NCBI GenBank assembly: GCA_029261995.1
Contig: JAJDAF010000010.1
Location: forward strand, 124,001 to 188,000
Length of the DNA stretch: 64,000 nucleotides
Origin: Candidatus Zhuqueibacterota bacterium
GTDB lineage: Bacteria > Zhuqueibacterota > Zhuqueibacteria > Oceanimicrobiales > Oceanimicrobiaceae
Direction of reading: 5' to 3'
Shown here piece after piece: positions 1 through 9,800 of the stretch; within the stretch, counting starts at the first letter, position 1, and the number at the start of each line of letters is the position of its first letter. The position numbers were made by a program, and so were the translations under genes. The notes below the pieces were generated by a model that had not been told where the DNA came from, made no database searches, and saw nothing but the letters and a program-made list of their open reading frames with translations.

Positions 1-939
1 CTTTTCTTCCAGGGTCTGCACCAGGGAATCAAGCCGAGCCCCGCCACCCGTCAGGTAGACCCTTTGCACCGGTTTGGTCCCTTGTGTGGCCTGGTAGTGT
101 AAGAAGTTGCCCTTAAGTTCTTTGGCCAGGTGGTCCGTGAACTCATCGAAGGAGATCTGCAGTTGCGATGCCTTAAACGCCGGATGGCGCATCCACTGCG
201 GTTTGAACATCTTTCGCTTGAATTTCTCGGCGACTCCAACATCCATCTGGTGCTCGAACATGATCCGCTCGGTGAGAAAGCTGCCCGCGACCTCTATCAC
301 ATTAAAGAACGGCACGGTTCCCGGTTGCGTCAGGATGCACAGTGTGTGCTGCGAGCCAATATGGACCAGACCCGTGGCTTCGCCATTCTCAGACCAACCA
401 AATGATGTAAGCATGTTATATAGACCGAGTGCATCAACTTCCATTCCCTCGATGCTAAGCTCCGCGGCTTCAAAAAGTTTCTTCTTGCGGGCGAGTTCCT
501 CCTCCGGAACCGAGCAGGCCACGAGTGAGACTTGTCCATCGTCCTCGTCTTCGAGTTCCAGTTCCTGACACCGAATCTGCATCTGTCCATTGGGTTCATC
601 ATTTTCGTCGGTCAGCTCACGCTCGATTACACTAAGCAGATCTGCATCGTCAGCCGGTTGCTCGATTTTTATGCAACGCAAAGTCGTTGCGTTGGCGGCG
701 ATTGTCGTCGTGATGGCGGCGTGTGAGATTGGGTGCCTGGTTGCAAGCTCTCGCAGAGCATCAACCCGGACCTGATTCGGAATATCGCTGTTGACCGGCG
801 ATCCCGAGTCAGGTGGCATGGTGAGCTGCTCCGAAAAGCAATATTTCGGGCAGCCCTGATGCTCATGCCAGCCAATACACTTAATGCTGGACGTCCCGAC
901 ATCGATGCCGACGCGCAGCTTTTTGGTGAAGGGATTCAC
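1..939 (-). CDS. pilM: Type IV pilus assembly protein PilM (3' end outside window)
   Basis: This encodes the actin-like ATPase of the type IV pilus alignment complex, which sits on the cytoplasmic face of the inner membrane and binds the PilN tail. The frame begins at GTG 939, directly after an in-frame TAA, and reads VNPFTKKLRVGIDVGTSSIK. GIDVGTSSIK is the phosphate-1 motif of the ASKHA/PilM fold. The last visible residues, VYLTGGGARL near positions 3-60, are the conserved adenosine motif near the PilM C-terminus, so roughly the last 30-50 residues are missing. It is the fourth gene of pilB-pilC-pilA-pilM on the minus strand. By synteny, pilN and pilO may follow outside the window. There is no clear ribosome binding site before the GTG. 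FtsA is the other member of this fold, but the pilus context argues against it. Confidence 0.88.
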   Translation of the reverse strand, partial: MNPFTKKLRVGIDVGTSSIKCIGWHEHQGCPKYCFSEQLTMPPDSGSPVNSDIPNQVRVDALRELATRHPISHAAITTTIAANATTLRCIKIEQPADDADLLSVIERELTDENDEPNGQMQIRCQELELEDEDDGQVSLVACSVPEEELARKKKLFEAAELSIEGMEVDALGLYNMLTSFGWSENGEATGLVHIGSQHTLCILTQPGTVPFFNVIEVAGSFLTERIMFEHQMDVGVAEKFKRKMFKPQWMRHPAFKASQLQISFDEFTDHLAKELKGNFLHYQATQGTKPVQRVYLTGGGARLDSLVQTLEEK

Positions 940-989
940 TTACGTGTGCACATGATATGTTGACGCAGGCGCCATTGAACAAAGCGCAC

Positions 990-1400
990 TTAGAAATCGC
1001 TCAAGTTGCCGGTTTCGTCGATTTGGCGATTGATGCCTTTGGAAGCGCCGGCGCCTGTGGCTTGAATTGTGTACTTCTTGCCATCCTTTGACTTGTATTT
1101 GTAGGCACTGGACGGGAAGTACTTGCCAACGAGATCTTCCGGGTCTATGTCAATACCTCTGAGCTTGAGCGCGGTTACAGCCTTGTAGTTTTTCTCCTTT
1201 GGATAGGTGGCATTCTCCGCATAGTACACACGCAATGCTGTGCGGATTGTGCCAAGCGCAGCTTCCGCCTCCGAGCCTTTAGCTCGTTTGACATTTGCCT
1301 GATAGAGGGGGATAGCGACAGAGGCCAGGACACCCACAATGACGACGGTGATCATAAGCTCCACCAGGGTGAAACCTTTTTGGTTTCGTGCGTTTTTCAT
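990..1400 (-). CDS. pilA: Type IV major pilin-like prepilin
   Basis: A 136-residue type IVa-like prepilin. The leader is short and basic (MKNARNQKG), cut before Phe by a prepilin peptidase. FTLVELMITVVIVGVLASV follows, with Glu5 of the mature protein and the hydrophobic helix that packs the pilus core. The C-terminal part (about residues 45-136) is the globular head. It contains no cysteine pair, so the usual disulfide-closed D-region is absent. A strong ribosome binding site (AAAGGAG) stands 7 bases before ATG 1400. It lies 38 bases after pilC and 50 bases before pilM, inside the pil cluster. It could be a minor pilin or a type II pseudopilin; position next to PilB, PilC and PilM favours the pilus. 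Confidence 0.9.
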   Translation of the reverse strand: MKNARNQKGFTLVELMITVVIVGVLASVAIPLYQANVKRAKGSEAEAALGTIRTALRVYYAENATYPKEKNYKAVTALKLRGIDIDPEDLVGKYFPSSAYKYKSKDGKKYTIQATGAGASKGINRQIDETGNLSDF

Positions 1401-1438
1401 CGCATTACTCCTTTAGTTAATTTATTATTACTTCTTTG

Positions 1439-2650
1439 TTAGAAGTTCAAGTTACCGATGTTAAAAATCGGCAGGTACAGGGCGATTATCACGACCAAAG
1501 CGATGATGCCCAGCCCGACCATAAGTATCGGCTCAATGACCGAAGACAGCCCTGCAATTTTCGCGTCAATCTCTGTATCGTACATGTCCGCGATATTATT
1601 TAGCATTTTTTCGAGCGCCCCGGATTCTTCACCGGTGGCGATCATCTTGACGACCATCGTAGGAAAAATACGTTCCGTCGCCAGGCACACATGTAGCATT
1701 GCCCCGCCAAGAACGCCCTGCTGCACATTCGTGATGGCCGTTCGAATGTACAGGTTTTCTGCCGTGTCTTTGGCAATTTCCAACGCGGTAACGATGGGAA
1801 CACTGCTTTTTAATGAGATTGCCAGGGTTCTGCAGAAACGCGACAAGGAGGTTTTAATCGTCAGGTCACCAAAAAATGGCGTTTTGAGTCTGAGCTTATC
1901 AAAAATCATCTTGCCCAACAATGTTTTCTTAAGGTGCATGAGCGACGCGGTGAACGTCCCGAGAATGATAGACTCAATGACAAGATGGTCGACTATGAAC
2001 TGACTGAAGTTCAATAAAAGCAATGTTGGTCCTGGAAGCTCGCTGCCCAGGCTCTCAAAAGTCTTTTTGAAGCTGGGGACCAGGAACAGGAGAATGCCAA
2101 CCAACAACACCATGAAAAAAATGCCCACAAAGCGCGGGTAAGCGATGGCGGACTTGAGTTTCTTGGCGGTGTCGCTTTCTTTTTTGAGGTAGACGGATAT
2201 CATGGTGAGCACTTCCACCATGTGGCCGCTTTTTTCAGCTGCCCGAACCATCGCAACATAGAAGTCTGTGAAAGTCTCCGGATACAGTGACAGAGCAGAT
2301 GTGAGAGTTCCCCCGCCATTTATGATGTGTTGTATGTCGGCGATGATCTCACGTAGCCTTGGATTCTGGGTCTGGTCGGTGAGAATAGCCAGCGCGGACA
2401 GCAGCGGAACTCCGGCCTCAAGCAACACAGCGAGTTGGTCGGTAAACATCAGGAGTTCGTCCAGCTTGATCTTCTTCCTGCGTACGGAGCGGTCACCACC
2501 CGCGTCTTTCTGCTGGCTTCTGTCCTTCTCCTTGAGCGCTTTCAGGATGTCATGCATGTCAAGACCGGACGGTTTCTCTTGTGCCCCCAGAGCGTTCAGC
2601 CGTGGTCCCTTGGTGATTGTAATCTTCTTTTCTTCCACGATGCCGGCCAT
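1439..2650 (-). CDS. pilC: Type IV pilus inner-membrane platform protein PilC
   Basis: A 403-residue GspF/PilC-family polytopic protein that forms the inner-membrane platform on which the assembly ATPase drives pilin into the fibre. Two T2SSF domains are visible (about residues 65-190 and 270-395), with three membrane segments: near 165-190 (FVGIFFMVLLVGILLFLVP), 215-235 and 375-395 (VGLGIIALVVIIALYLP). Family landmarks seen are FTDQLAVLLEAGVPLL and the second-domain motif ATGEESGALEKML. The first ~60 residues are charged and variable, as is common. The gene starts 5 bases after the pilB stop, so the two are very probably translated from one transcript. Confidence 0.93.
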   Translation of the reverse strand: MAGIVEEKKITITKGPRLNALGAQEKPSGLDMHDILKALKEKDRSQQKDAGGDRSVRRKKIKLDELLMFTDQLAVLLEAGVPLLSALAILTDQTQNPRLREIIADIQHIINGGGTLTSALSLYPETFTDFYVAMVRAAEKSGHMVEVLTMISVYLKKESDTAKKLKSAIAYPRFVGIFFMVLLVGILLFLVPSFKKTFESLGSELPGPTLLLLNFSQFIVDHLVIESIILGTFTASLMHLKKTLLGKMIFDKLRLKTPFFGDLTIKTSLSRFCRTLAISLKSSVPIVTALEIAKDTAENLYIRTAITNVQQGVLGGAMLHVCLATERIFPTMVVKMIATGEESGALEKMLNNIADMYDTEIDAKIAGLSSVIEPILMVGLGIIALVVIIALYLPIFNIGNLNF

Positions 2651-2655
2651 GTCAG

Positions 2656-4230
2656 TTAAAACGCATCACTGGTTACGCGCAGTATTTCATCAATGGTTGT
2701 CACACCAACCTGCACCTTCCTCAAACCATTGTCCATGAGGGTTTCCATATTGAGCGCCTGTGTTTTTTGTGTGATCTCTTCCATACTCGCGTTGTCGATG
2801 ATCATGCTTCTGAGTTCTGCACCCATTTTCAGGAATTCGAAAATCGCCAATCGGCCCTTGTACCCCGTGCCGCTGCAATGCAGACAACCACGCCCTTTGC
2901 GGGTGGTGCGCGTCTTGAGAGTGTGCCCTCCGCTGCTGAGTTGTTCAAACAGTGCATCGTCAATCTCCACTTGCTCGGAGCAGTGAAAGCAGATGCGGCG
3001 AACCAGCCGCTGCGCCACAATCAGGTGGACAGAGGCGGTAATGAGGTAGCGGTCGATGCCCATGTCTATCAACCGCATGACGGTTGCAAGACTATTGTTC
3101 GTGTGCAGCGTGCTAAAAACCAGGTGTCCGGTCAACGATGACCGCATTGCGATTTCCGCGGTGTCGAGATCTCTGATTTCTCCAACCATGATGATATCCG
3201 GGTCCTGGCGCAAGATCGCCCTGAGCCCGACTGAAAAAGACAGCCCTATCTCCGGCCGGACCTGAACTTGATTGACACCACGCAACTGATACTCAACTGG
3301 GTCTTCGAGGGTAATGATGTTGCGGTCACGGATATTGACAAAGCTCAGCGCAGAATACAGGGTCGTTGTTTTGCCGCTGCCTGTTGGGCCAGTCACCAGA
3401 ATCATCCCGTGTGGTTCTTTCAGGCTGGTTGTGAAATCTTCCTGTAGTTCTGGTTCGAGACCCAAATCCGCCACATTGAGCGAATGCATCTCTTTATCCA
3501 AAATTCGCATGACGACTTTTTCGCCGTGGATGGTCGGTAGAGTTGAGACACGCAAATCGACAGTGCGCCCGAAGACGTTCAATTTGCTGCGCCCATCCTG
3601 AGGGACCCGCCGCTCCGCAATATCAAGATCACTGATGATTTTGATTCTGGAAACGATTCCTGCGTGTTCGCTTTTCGGCGCGGTTTTCACTTCACGTAGC
3701 ACGCCGTCAACCCGGAACCGAATTGCAAGCCGTCTTTCTTCTGCCTCGATGTGGATGTCGCTGGCACGCTCTTGAATCGCGTTGAGAAGAATGCTGTTTA
3801 CCTCGCGAACAGTTGGGATGTCTGTCTTGCCGCCATCTGATGAATCTATGTTCACGGTCGTTGATTCGCCATCCTTGAGGTCACCTGCTTCAGACAACTC
3901 GTTGTCTTCTGAAAGGTCATCGCGAAGAAAGAGTTTGTCTAGCCATTCCTCGATGTGGGCTTCGGGCGAATAATAGAATTGGATCTGAAGTGCCGTCTGA
4001 GCCCTGAGAATTTCCTGAGCACGCAGATCGAATGGATTAGTGATCGAGATGTGAATCGAGTCTTGCTCGATACGGAAGGGGATGGCCTTGTACTTGACAG
4101 CCAGGTCCTCCGGAATCACGTCGATGACTTCAGGATCGATGTCCCCAATTTCATTGAGATCGATTTGGGGCACACCCTCTTTCTCGACTAACGACTGTAC
4201 CGTAATACTATTTTGATCCGGAGAAACCAC
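2656..4230 (-). CDS. pilB: Type IV pilus assembly ATPase PilB (GspE family)
   Basis: A 524-residue secretion ATPase that powers pilus extension as a cytoplasmic hexamer. An N-terminal T2SSE_N-like domain (about 10-105) is followed by the RecA-like core with Walker A GPTGSGKTTT, the Asp box, Walker B (DPDIIMVGEIRD) and the His box (STLHTN). Near the C-terminus four cysteines (CFHC, then GCLHC about 30 residues on) form the zinc knuckle usual in PilB and GspE. The start is GTG: the in-frame TAG about 40 bases upstream leaves little alternative. The c-di-GMP-binding MshEN motif (RLGxxL repeated) is not present in the N-terminal domain. It follows pelE by 98 bases with no visible terminator, so it may be cotranscribed with the pel genes. 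Confidence 0.93.
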   Translation of the reverse strand: MVSPDQNSITVQSLVEKEGVPQIDLNEIGDIDPEVIDVIPEDLAVKYKAIPFRIEQDSIHISITNPFDLRAQEILRAQTALQIQFYYSPEAHIEEWLDKLFLRDDLSEDNELSEAGDLKDGESTTVNIDSSDGGKTDIPTVREVNSILLNAIQERASDIHIEAEERRLAIRFRVDGVLREVKTAPKSEHAGIVSRIKIISDLDIAERRVPQDGRSKLNVFGRTVDLRVSTLPTIHGEKVVMRILDKEMHSLNVADLGLEPELQEDFTTSLKEPHGMILVTGPTGSGKTTTLYSALSFVNIRDRNIITLEDPVEYQLRGVNQVQVRPEIGLSFSVGLRAILRQDPDIIMVGEIRDLDTAEIAMRSSLTGHLVFSTLHTNNSLATVMRLIDMGIDRYLITASVHLIVAQRLVRRICFHCSEQVEIDDALFEQLSSGGHTLKTRTTRKGRGCLHCSGTGYKGRLAIFEFLKMGAELRSMIIDNASMEEITQKTQALNMETLMDNGLRKVQVGVTTIDEILRVTSDAF

Positions 4231-4328
4231 TGATTCGTCTCGGTTTGTGGGCCACTGCCATTGGTGCTGCGCCTAGTTGTTTATCGGGCGACGCTCTGAG
4301 ATGTGAATCCCTGCCCCTCAGAATGTTG

Positions 4329-5390
4329 TTAAATTGCCTCAATATCGTCCGGCGGTGGTTCTTGCGGGGATTGCTCTTCCGGCTCGGCCCACCAGTTTAC
4401 CACCGGGCGCAGCGCCTCAGGCAGATTGGCAAATGAGCTCACTCTTCGACAGACCGCGACCACGCTGCTGTAGTCTCCGGATTCATAATGTGCCTCAGCC
4501 AGCCAAACATGTGCAGACGGATTTTCGGGCGCCAGGCTGACGGCGCTGCCAAGAACGCGAGTCGCTTTTTCAGTGTCACCTGAGGACAGCAAGGCCCGGC
4601 CATATTCGAAAATCGCCTCCGGGTGCTTGGGACTCGCAATCAGAAACGACCGATATTCTGTTATCGCCAACTTGTTGTAATGAGTGCGGATATCTTCGTC
4701 CAGAACACCTAAGTAGCAGTAAAGATCATAGGTTCTGGCGAGTTGTAGCCTCTTGTTTTTGTCGCTGCCGTTCTTTTCGAGCGCGGCACTCAGGGCTTCA
4801 ATCCTGCGGGTGATCTTGTCTTCCATATCGATCAGGGCAGTTGCTGCCATAACGCGCGTGTCTGACGTTGCAGTCCGCACAACATCTTTTAGAATCGCGA
4901 CAGATTGGCGCGTGACCAGCTTGGAGAGCTTGCTGATCGCGCTTTCCTCCAGTTGGCGGTCATTTGACTTGAAGATGTCGCGGAAGGCTTCCAGGTCGAG
5001 AAGATCCTGCTGAATCTCGATCACATCTGAGTGCGATTTGCGTAGCGTCATTTTGTGTTGCTGCGGAGCGAGCCCATCATCGATTTCAAAATAGGAGGTG
5101 GGCTGTAGCTTCACCCGGTTTGTGGTCAGGGCGACCGCGAGGGTGCCCAGCAAACCATAACCCGGCAAGACCAGAGCCAGCGCAAAAGCAGTGTATCTGA
5201 AGTTTCGTTCCGCAACAAAGTTATCGAGTCGGAGCTGCCGAAAAAGGAAAAGCCCGGCCACAACAATCGCACCGTGGGCAGCGAAAACCAGGAGCTTCAG
5301 CCACCCGTTTAAGACTACGATGCCGTAACCGGCCAGCGAATCGAGCGCGACCAGGAACAGCAGCAGAAGGCAAATGAGAAGGTTTCTCAT
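4329..5390 (-). CDS. pelE: PelE-like membrane protein with tetratricopeptide repeats
   Basis: A 353-residue inner-membrane protein. Two hydrophobic segments lie near the N-terminus (about residues 3-22 and 30-52) and another near 65-85, followed by a soluble helical region and TPR-like repeats at about 235-320 (YGRALLSSGDTEKATRVLGSA). In Pseudomonas, PelE (329 residues) has the same layout and forms the synthase complex with PelD, PelF and PelG. The gene starts 3 bases after the PelD stop, the order found in pel operons. The C-terminus is acidic and proline rich. Assignment rests on architecture and on its place after PelD; sequence identity alone would not be enough. It is the last pel-type gene before pilB. 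Confidence 0.68.
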   Translation of the reverse strand: MRNLLICLLLLFLVALDSLAGYGIVVLNGWLKLLVFAAHGAIVVAGLFLFRQLRLDNFVAERNFRYTAFALALVLPGYGLLGTLAVALTTNRVKLQPTSYFEIDDGLAPQQHKMTLRKSHSDVIEIQQDLLDLEAFRDIFKSNDRQLEESAISKLSKLVTRQSVAILKDVVRTATSDTRVMAATALIDMEDKITRRIEALSAALEKNGSDKNKRLQLARTYDLYCYLGVLDEDIRTHYNKLAITEYRSFLIASPKHPEAIFEYGRALLSSGDTEKATRVLGSAVSLAPENPSAHVWLAEAHYESGDYSSVVAVCRRVSSFANLPEALRPVVNWWAEPEEQSPQEPPPDDIEAI

Positions 5391-5393
5391 CCG

Positions 5394-6836
5394 CTACTCC
5401 TCACGATTGAAGTTGAGCAGGTACTGAATATCATCATAGACATCAGATTGATTTAAGCCACCGCCGCGATGCAAACGGTCTTCCGCGGTCGTGACCATGC
5501 TCTTGTATGAGCCGTCAGTGAGTTGCAGCGTGCTGACACCCGCGACAAACTGAAGCGCGTCTTCGCGTGTGTCGAATGGCCGCAGTTCATAGTTTCTGAC
5601 TTCCGCTGAAATACGCTCGATAATCGCTTCGCAATCTTCACTGCTTTGTCCGGGCAGAATGATCGCGAATGTGCTCTCCTTCTTGTACTTTGCAATGATG
5701 TCCGTATCCCGAAGAATGTTCGAGAAAATCCAGTTCAGAACCGTGAGAATATTGTTCTGCTCGGATTCCTGCATCCGATCGAATAGTTTAATCTCCATCA
5801 ACACCAGGGAAAGGGAAGTGCGAAACCTCCTGGCGCGAGCAATTTCATAGGTGAGTCGCTTCTGAAAATGCAGGTAGTTGTAGGCTCCCGTGATCTCGTC
5901 AGCAATATTCTTGTCTTTGAAATGCTGGAATTGCAGGGCCTGCTCAACGGCAATGGAAACCCACTGAACAAGCGTCTCGAAAACCTTCACGGCATTGGCG
6001 GTGAAGTCGAAAAACGGCATGCGTTCCACGATGATGATTCCCACAATCGCATCGTTCTTGCGAATGATGGGTGCGCACATGTTCATCGCGTGCTTGCTGA
6101 ATTTGGTCATGTCGTTGGCGCCGACGCCACGGTTGATCGCTATGGCCTGTTTGCGGCTAATCGATTCTCCAACCATGCCTTCGTCGAGATTGAGCACGTC
6201 TGGCAAAGATGTGCTGCTCTCCGCCGTTCTGGCCGCCAGCCGTAGCTCATTGTTGATGATCAAATAGACTGAGCTGCAGGTGACATTCAGTTGCTCATGC
6301 AGAAGCTCTGGTACCTTGGCGTAGAGTTCATTCGGGTCCGAATGGTCGAGGCGGGTAAGCTGCTCAAACAGGCTGACCATGGTGGTTGATTGCAGAGCGA
6401 TGCGCTTGTCGAGTTCCCATTTTGATGTGGTCAGAGCTTGGTGCTCGATATTCAGGAGTTCGTAGTCGTCCCGCGTGGCGTCGAATCTCTCCTGAACGTC
6501 TGCTTGCTGCTTCTTGAAGATCGTGCGAATTTGACCGAGAATCCCACCCACGAGCAGGAACATGAATGGCATAATGTAAGGCCCATGCGGAAATGAAACA
6601 CCGGAGAAGTCCACAGTGCTGGATCCGAAGACCACGTACGCGATGCCCGCGGTACCACCAGCGAATAAGCCGTGTCCCAGGCCGTATCGGCTGGCAATCA
6701 GCAGAACCACAATCCAGAACGGATGTGGATGCACACCGACGAACGCACCTGATTCCTTCACGAGTAACAGGTCGATGGCGGCCAGCAGCGCCAGCCCTGC
6801 GATTGTTTCAAGAATGAAGTGGTATTTCCGTGTCAT
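5394..6836 (-). CDS. pelD: PelD-like c-di-GMP receptor (GAF + degenerate GGDEF)
   Basis: This is an inner-membrane receptor that turns on Pel polymer synthesis when c-di-GMP binds. The N-terminus has about four membrane helices (residues ~10-110), then a coiled linker, a GAF domain (~140-300) and a GGDEF-fold domain (~305-460). The diguanylate cyclase signature GGDEF is replaced by KKEST, so it should make no c-di-GMP. Exactly five residues upstream stands RDTD (about residue 379), an RxxD inhibitory site in the canonical spacing, which is the ligand site in PelD. ATG 6836 is chosen because GGGA lies 7 bases before it; a GTG at 6848 touching the pelB stop is possible. It is sandwiched between pelB and pelE. 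Confidence 0.87.
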   Translation of the reverse strand: MTRKYHFILETIAGLALLAAIDLLLVKESGAFVGVHPHPFWIVVLLIASRYGLGHGLFAGGTAGIAYVVFGSSTVDFSGVSFPHGPYIMPFMFLLVGGILGQIRTIFKKQQADVQERFDATRDDYELLNIEHQALTTSKWELDKRIALQSTTMVSLFEQLTRLDHSDPNELYAKVPELLHEQLNVTCSSVYLIINNELRLAARTAESSTSLPDVLNLDEGMVGESISRKQAIAINRGVGANDMTKFSKHAMNMCAPIIRKNDAIVGIIIVERMPFFDFTANAVKVFETLVQWVSIAVEQALQFQHFKDKNIADEITGAYNYLHFQKRLTYEIARARRFRTSLSLVLMEIKLFDRMQESEQNNILTVLNWIFSNILRDTDIIAKYKKESTFAIILPGQSSEDCEAIIERISAEVRNYELRPFDTREDALQFVAGVSTLQLTDGSYKSMVTTAEDRLHRGGGLNQSDVYDDIQYLLNFNREE

Positions 6837-6847
6837 TGCTCGTCCCA

Positions 6848-9800
6848 CTAGTAAAAGTAATAGAAGTCCAACGAAAGCGCGCGATCATCTGTTCTTCCGG
6901 AAATCGCGTTTTGCGTCCCGAGAGTAAATCCGGACCGCAGCCTGACATTGCGCAGAAGCTGATATTCCAGCAGAATTCTGGCATAATAAAGTCTGGAGTC
7001 GGCGCGCGTGTTGAAGCCGATGCTGCCTTCAAGCTCATAGTAGAGCCTGCGAGTCAATTGCTGGCTGGCGTTTGCGCCCAGGTAGTGCACGCGTTCGCGG
7101 CTCGGAATGGAAATCACGTCGAAGCCGCCAGCCTGTTGGTAGTCGAAATTGAGCGCATAGAATTGGTAGAAGAAAAACAGATTAGGTTTGAGTCCGAGTT
7201 GGTAGCCGACTTGCGTGTGCAGGCGGCCGGCGCTACTGAACGAAACGCCATCACTGATTCTGTGTCTCTCGAGAGAAAAGCGGTTCCAGAGCAGGATATT
7301 CCTGAGCAGCGCGATGTTGACATCAGTTCTAATCCGGTCGACGCGGCCATCTTGGAAGGCAGCCATAAACGGATCGTCCCACAAGGAATTGAGCTTGGCG
7401 CCGATGGCCAGCGAGTTGCGCGGGCTAAACTTCCACAATACTTGCCCGTCAGCCGACATGCGCCATTTTGAATCATGCAAATCTGCCTGGCTTTGCAGGA
7501 AGGTTTCCAGTCTGCTGCCGGAACTGCTGATGCCCAGGCTAACACCAGAGAATTTTTCATCGGCAGACTGATTGTCTGATGAGAAAATCGTCTGCGCCAG
7601 TTTGAGTTTCAGACTCAGCATCGAGGAGTAGGCTTTCTCCACGAAGAAATCGACGGCCTGCCGGACGTAGTTGTCAAGCTGGCGTTCCGTGGTAAACTCG
7701 GCGGCAACCGCCTCCGCTCGTTCACGACGAATTTCCATGAGACGAAGTTGGGCGGGGTGGTATGCCTGCGTTCGGGATATTCTTTCAAGGTCCCGCGAGG
7801 CGTTGACCCAATCGCCGGTCATCAGCCTGGCCTCGGCCAGGTCGAGCGACAGGAACAAGTCGTCCGGCCGCCGGGTGGCCAGCCCCCTGAATGTCGCCAC
7901 CGCCTCGCGGTAATCGCCCTTTGCAAAAAGGACGCTGCCACGGAGTCGCCAGGCACGGGGGTTGTCCGGATTTTTTGCCAGAACGCTCTCGATGTGAGTC
8001 AGGCTTTCGTCATATCGTTTCAAAAGCTGCAGTGAGTGGGCGTATTCGAGCCGGACTTCGAGGTCGTCAGGCGTGGTTTTTTGCAAGTTTTCGTAGGCCG
8101 CGACTGCCCTCTGGGATTCACCCTGATAGGCAAACAAGCTGGCCTGTACCAGGTTTCTCTGCCTGACATCGGGAGCGCCGGGCAGGAGCTGCTGCGCTTT
8201 GCTAAATTCCCCCAGACTCTTTTGCTTCTGGCCGTTCTCAAACAGCATCACACCGAGTTGATAGTGCGTGTAGAAGTCACCCGGGTAGAGTTGGTGGTAC
8301 TCGTCGAACCTCGTGCGCGCCAACTGGGGTTTGCCGTTCCAGGCGTACGACAGCGCCAGCATGCGCAGGCCGGCGCTGTCGGTTGTCGCCGTTTGGATGT
8401 AGGCGTTGAGATGTTGCGCGGCCTCGCCATGCATTCCCCTTTCGAAGTAGAATTTGCCCAGGTCAAGCTGTAGCATTTCGCGGTTTGCCTGCCGCTCGAT
8501 AATTCCGTCGAGGGCGCCAGCCATGCTCTGGAAATCGCGCTGGCGCCACTGAATATCGGCGTACTGGAAGAGCCAGGTTGTATTGCCGGGCTCTGCCTGC
8601 ATCAGCGTTTCGCACACCCGAGCGGCCTTTTCTAGCTCGTTGGTTTGCAGGTAGAGGGGGAGCAAGAGCCTCTGAAAGTCCCGCTGGGTCGTGGGCAGGT
8701 CGGCAAGTTTCTCGTAAATTGCGATGCTTTCCCGGAATCGGTTCTGGCCGGCGAAGGTCTGCGCCGCAAAGGCGAGGAACGGCACATTATCAGGGCTGTA
8801 GCGCTCCACACCCTCCTTGAGCAACCGGTAGGCGTCTTCGTCCTGCCCAGCGTTGGCGTAGAGGAAAGTGAGATTGGTCCGGCTTTCCGCATCCGCCGGG
8901 TCCTGGTCGATGAGTTTCTGATACTGTTCGGTGGCCTGCGGCAGTCTGCCGGTTTTCAGTAGAATGAACGCAAACTCGCGTCTGGTTTGCAGGCGCAACC
9001 GATTTTCCGCCGCTAGTCTGCCGTATAGATCGATCAAATCGTCATAGCGCTGGCGGTTGAGCAGGTAAATTCTGAGTTCATCTACCGCCTGCTGGTTGCC
9101 TGTGTCCATCTCAAACAAGTGTGCGAAGGTCTCAGCGGCACGGTCGAGTTCGTGAATATCCTGGTAAAGATAGCCGAGAGTCTCGACGAATCTGGGCTCC
9201 CCGGGATTGTTTTTTATCAGCAAATTTAGCTCAGCCACGGCCTCATCCGTCAACCCCTCCGTCATATACAATTCGTAGAGCCCGGTGCGCAAAACCGTGT
9301 CTCGCGGGACATAGCGAAGTTTGTACCTGAAGTAATCGATGGTTCTTTCAGGATGGTACTCCTCCGTTAAATCGACCAGCCGGTCAAAGTAGCCGCGGTT
9401 GAGCGGGTCTTCGAAAAACAAGCGTTCATAGATTGGAAAACCGCGCTCGTAGTTGCCAAGAGAGAAGTAGAGTTCCGCCAACAGTTTACGAAGTACAATG
9501 TTGTCCGGAGAGGCAACCAGAGCAGCTTCGTATTCCACTACGGCAAACTCCTTCTGCCCAAGCTCAAGATAAACATCGGCGAGTTTCTTCCTGACGACGG
9601 CATCCGCCGGTTGTCGTTCCAGAAGCTTCTGCAAATGCTTTTTGGCTGCGTCGTACTGTTTCACATAAAGATTGAGAGCGATGAGCTTTTGGCGCAGCGC
9701 CAGATTCTCGGGTGAGCCAGTGAGCAGGCTTCCCCAAAGGTAGATGGCTTTCCGGGTCTGACCATTCCATTGGTATGCTTCAGCCAGCTTCTCGCGGTCA

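Noticed and set aside
3900-4230. c-di-GMP-binding MshEN domain in PilB
   Set aside because: The repeated RLGxxL signature is missing; the N-terminus is the ordinary type II/IV ATPase domain.
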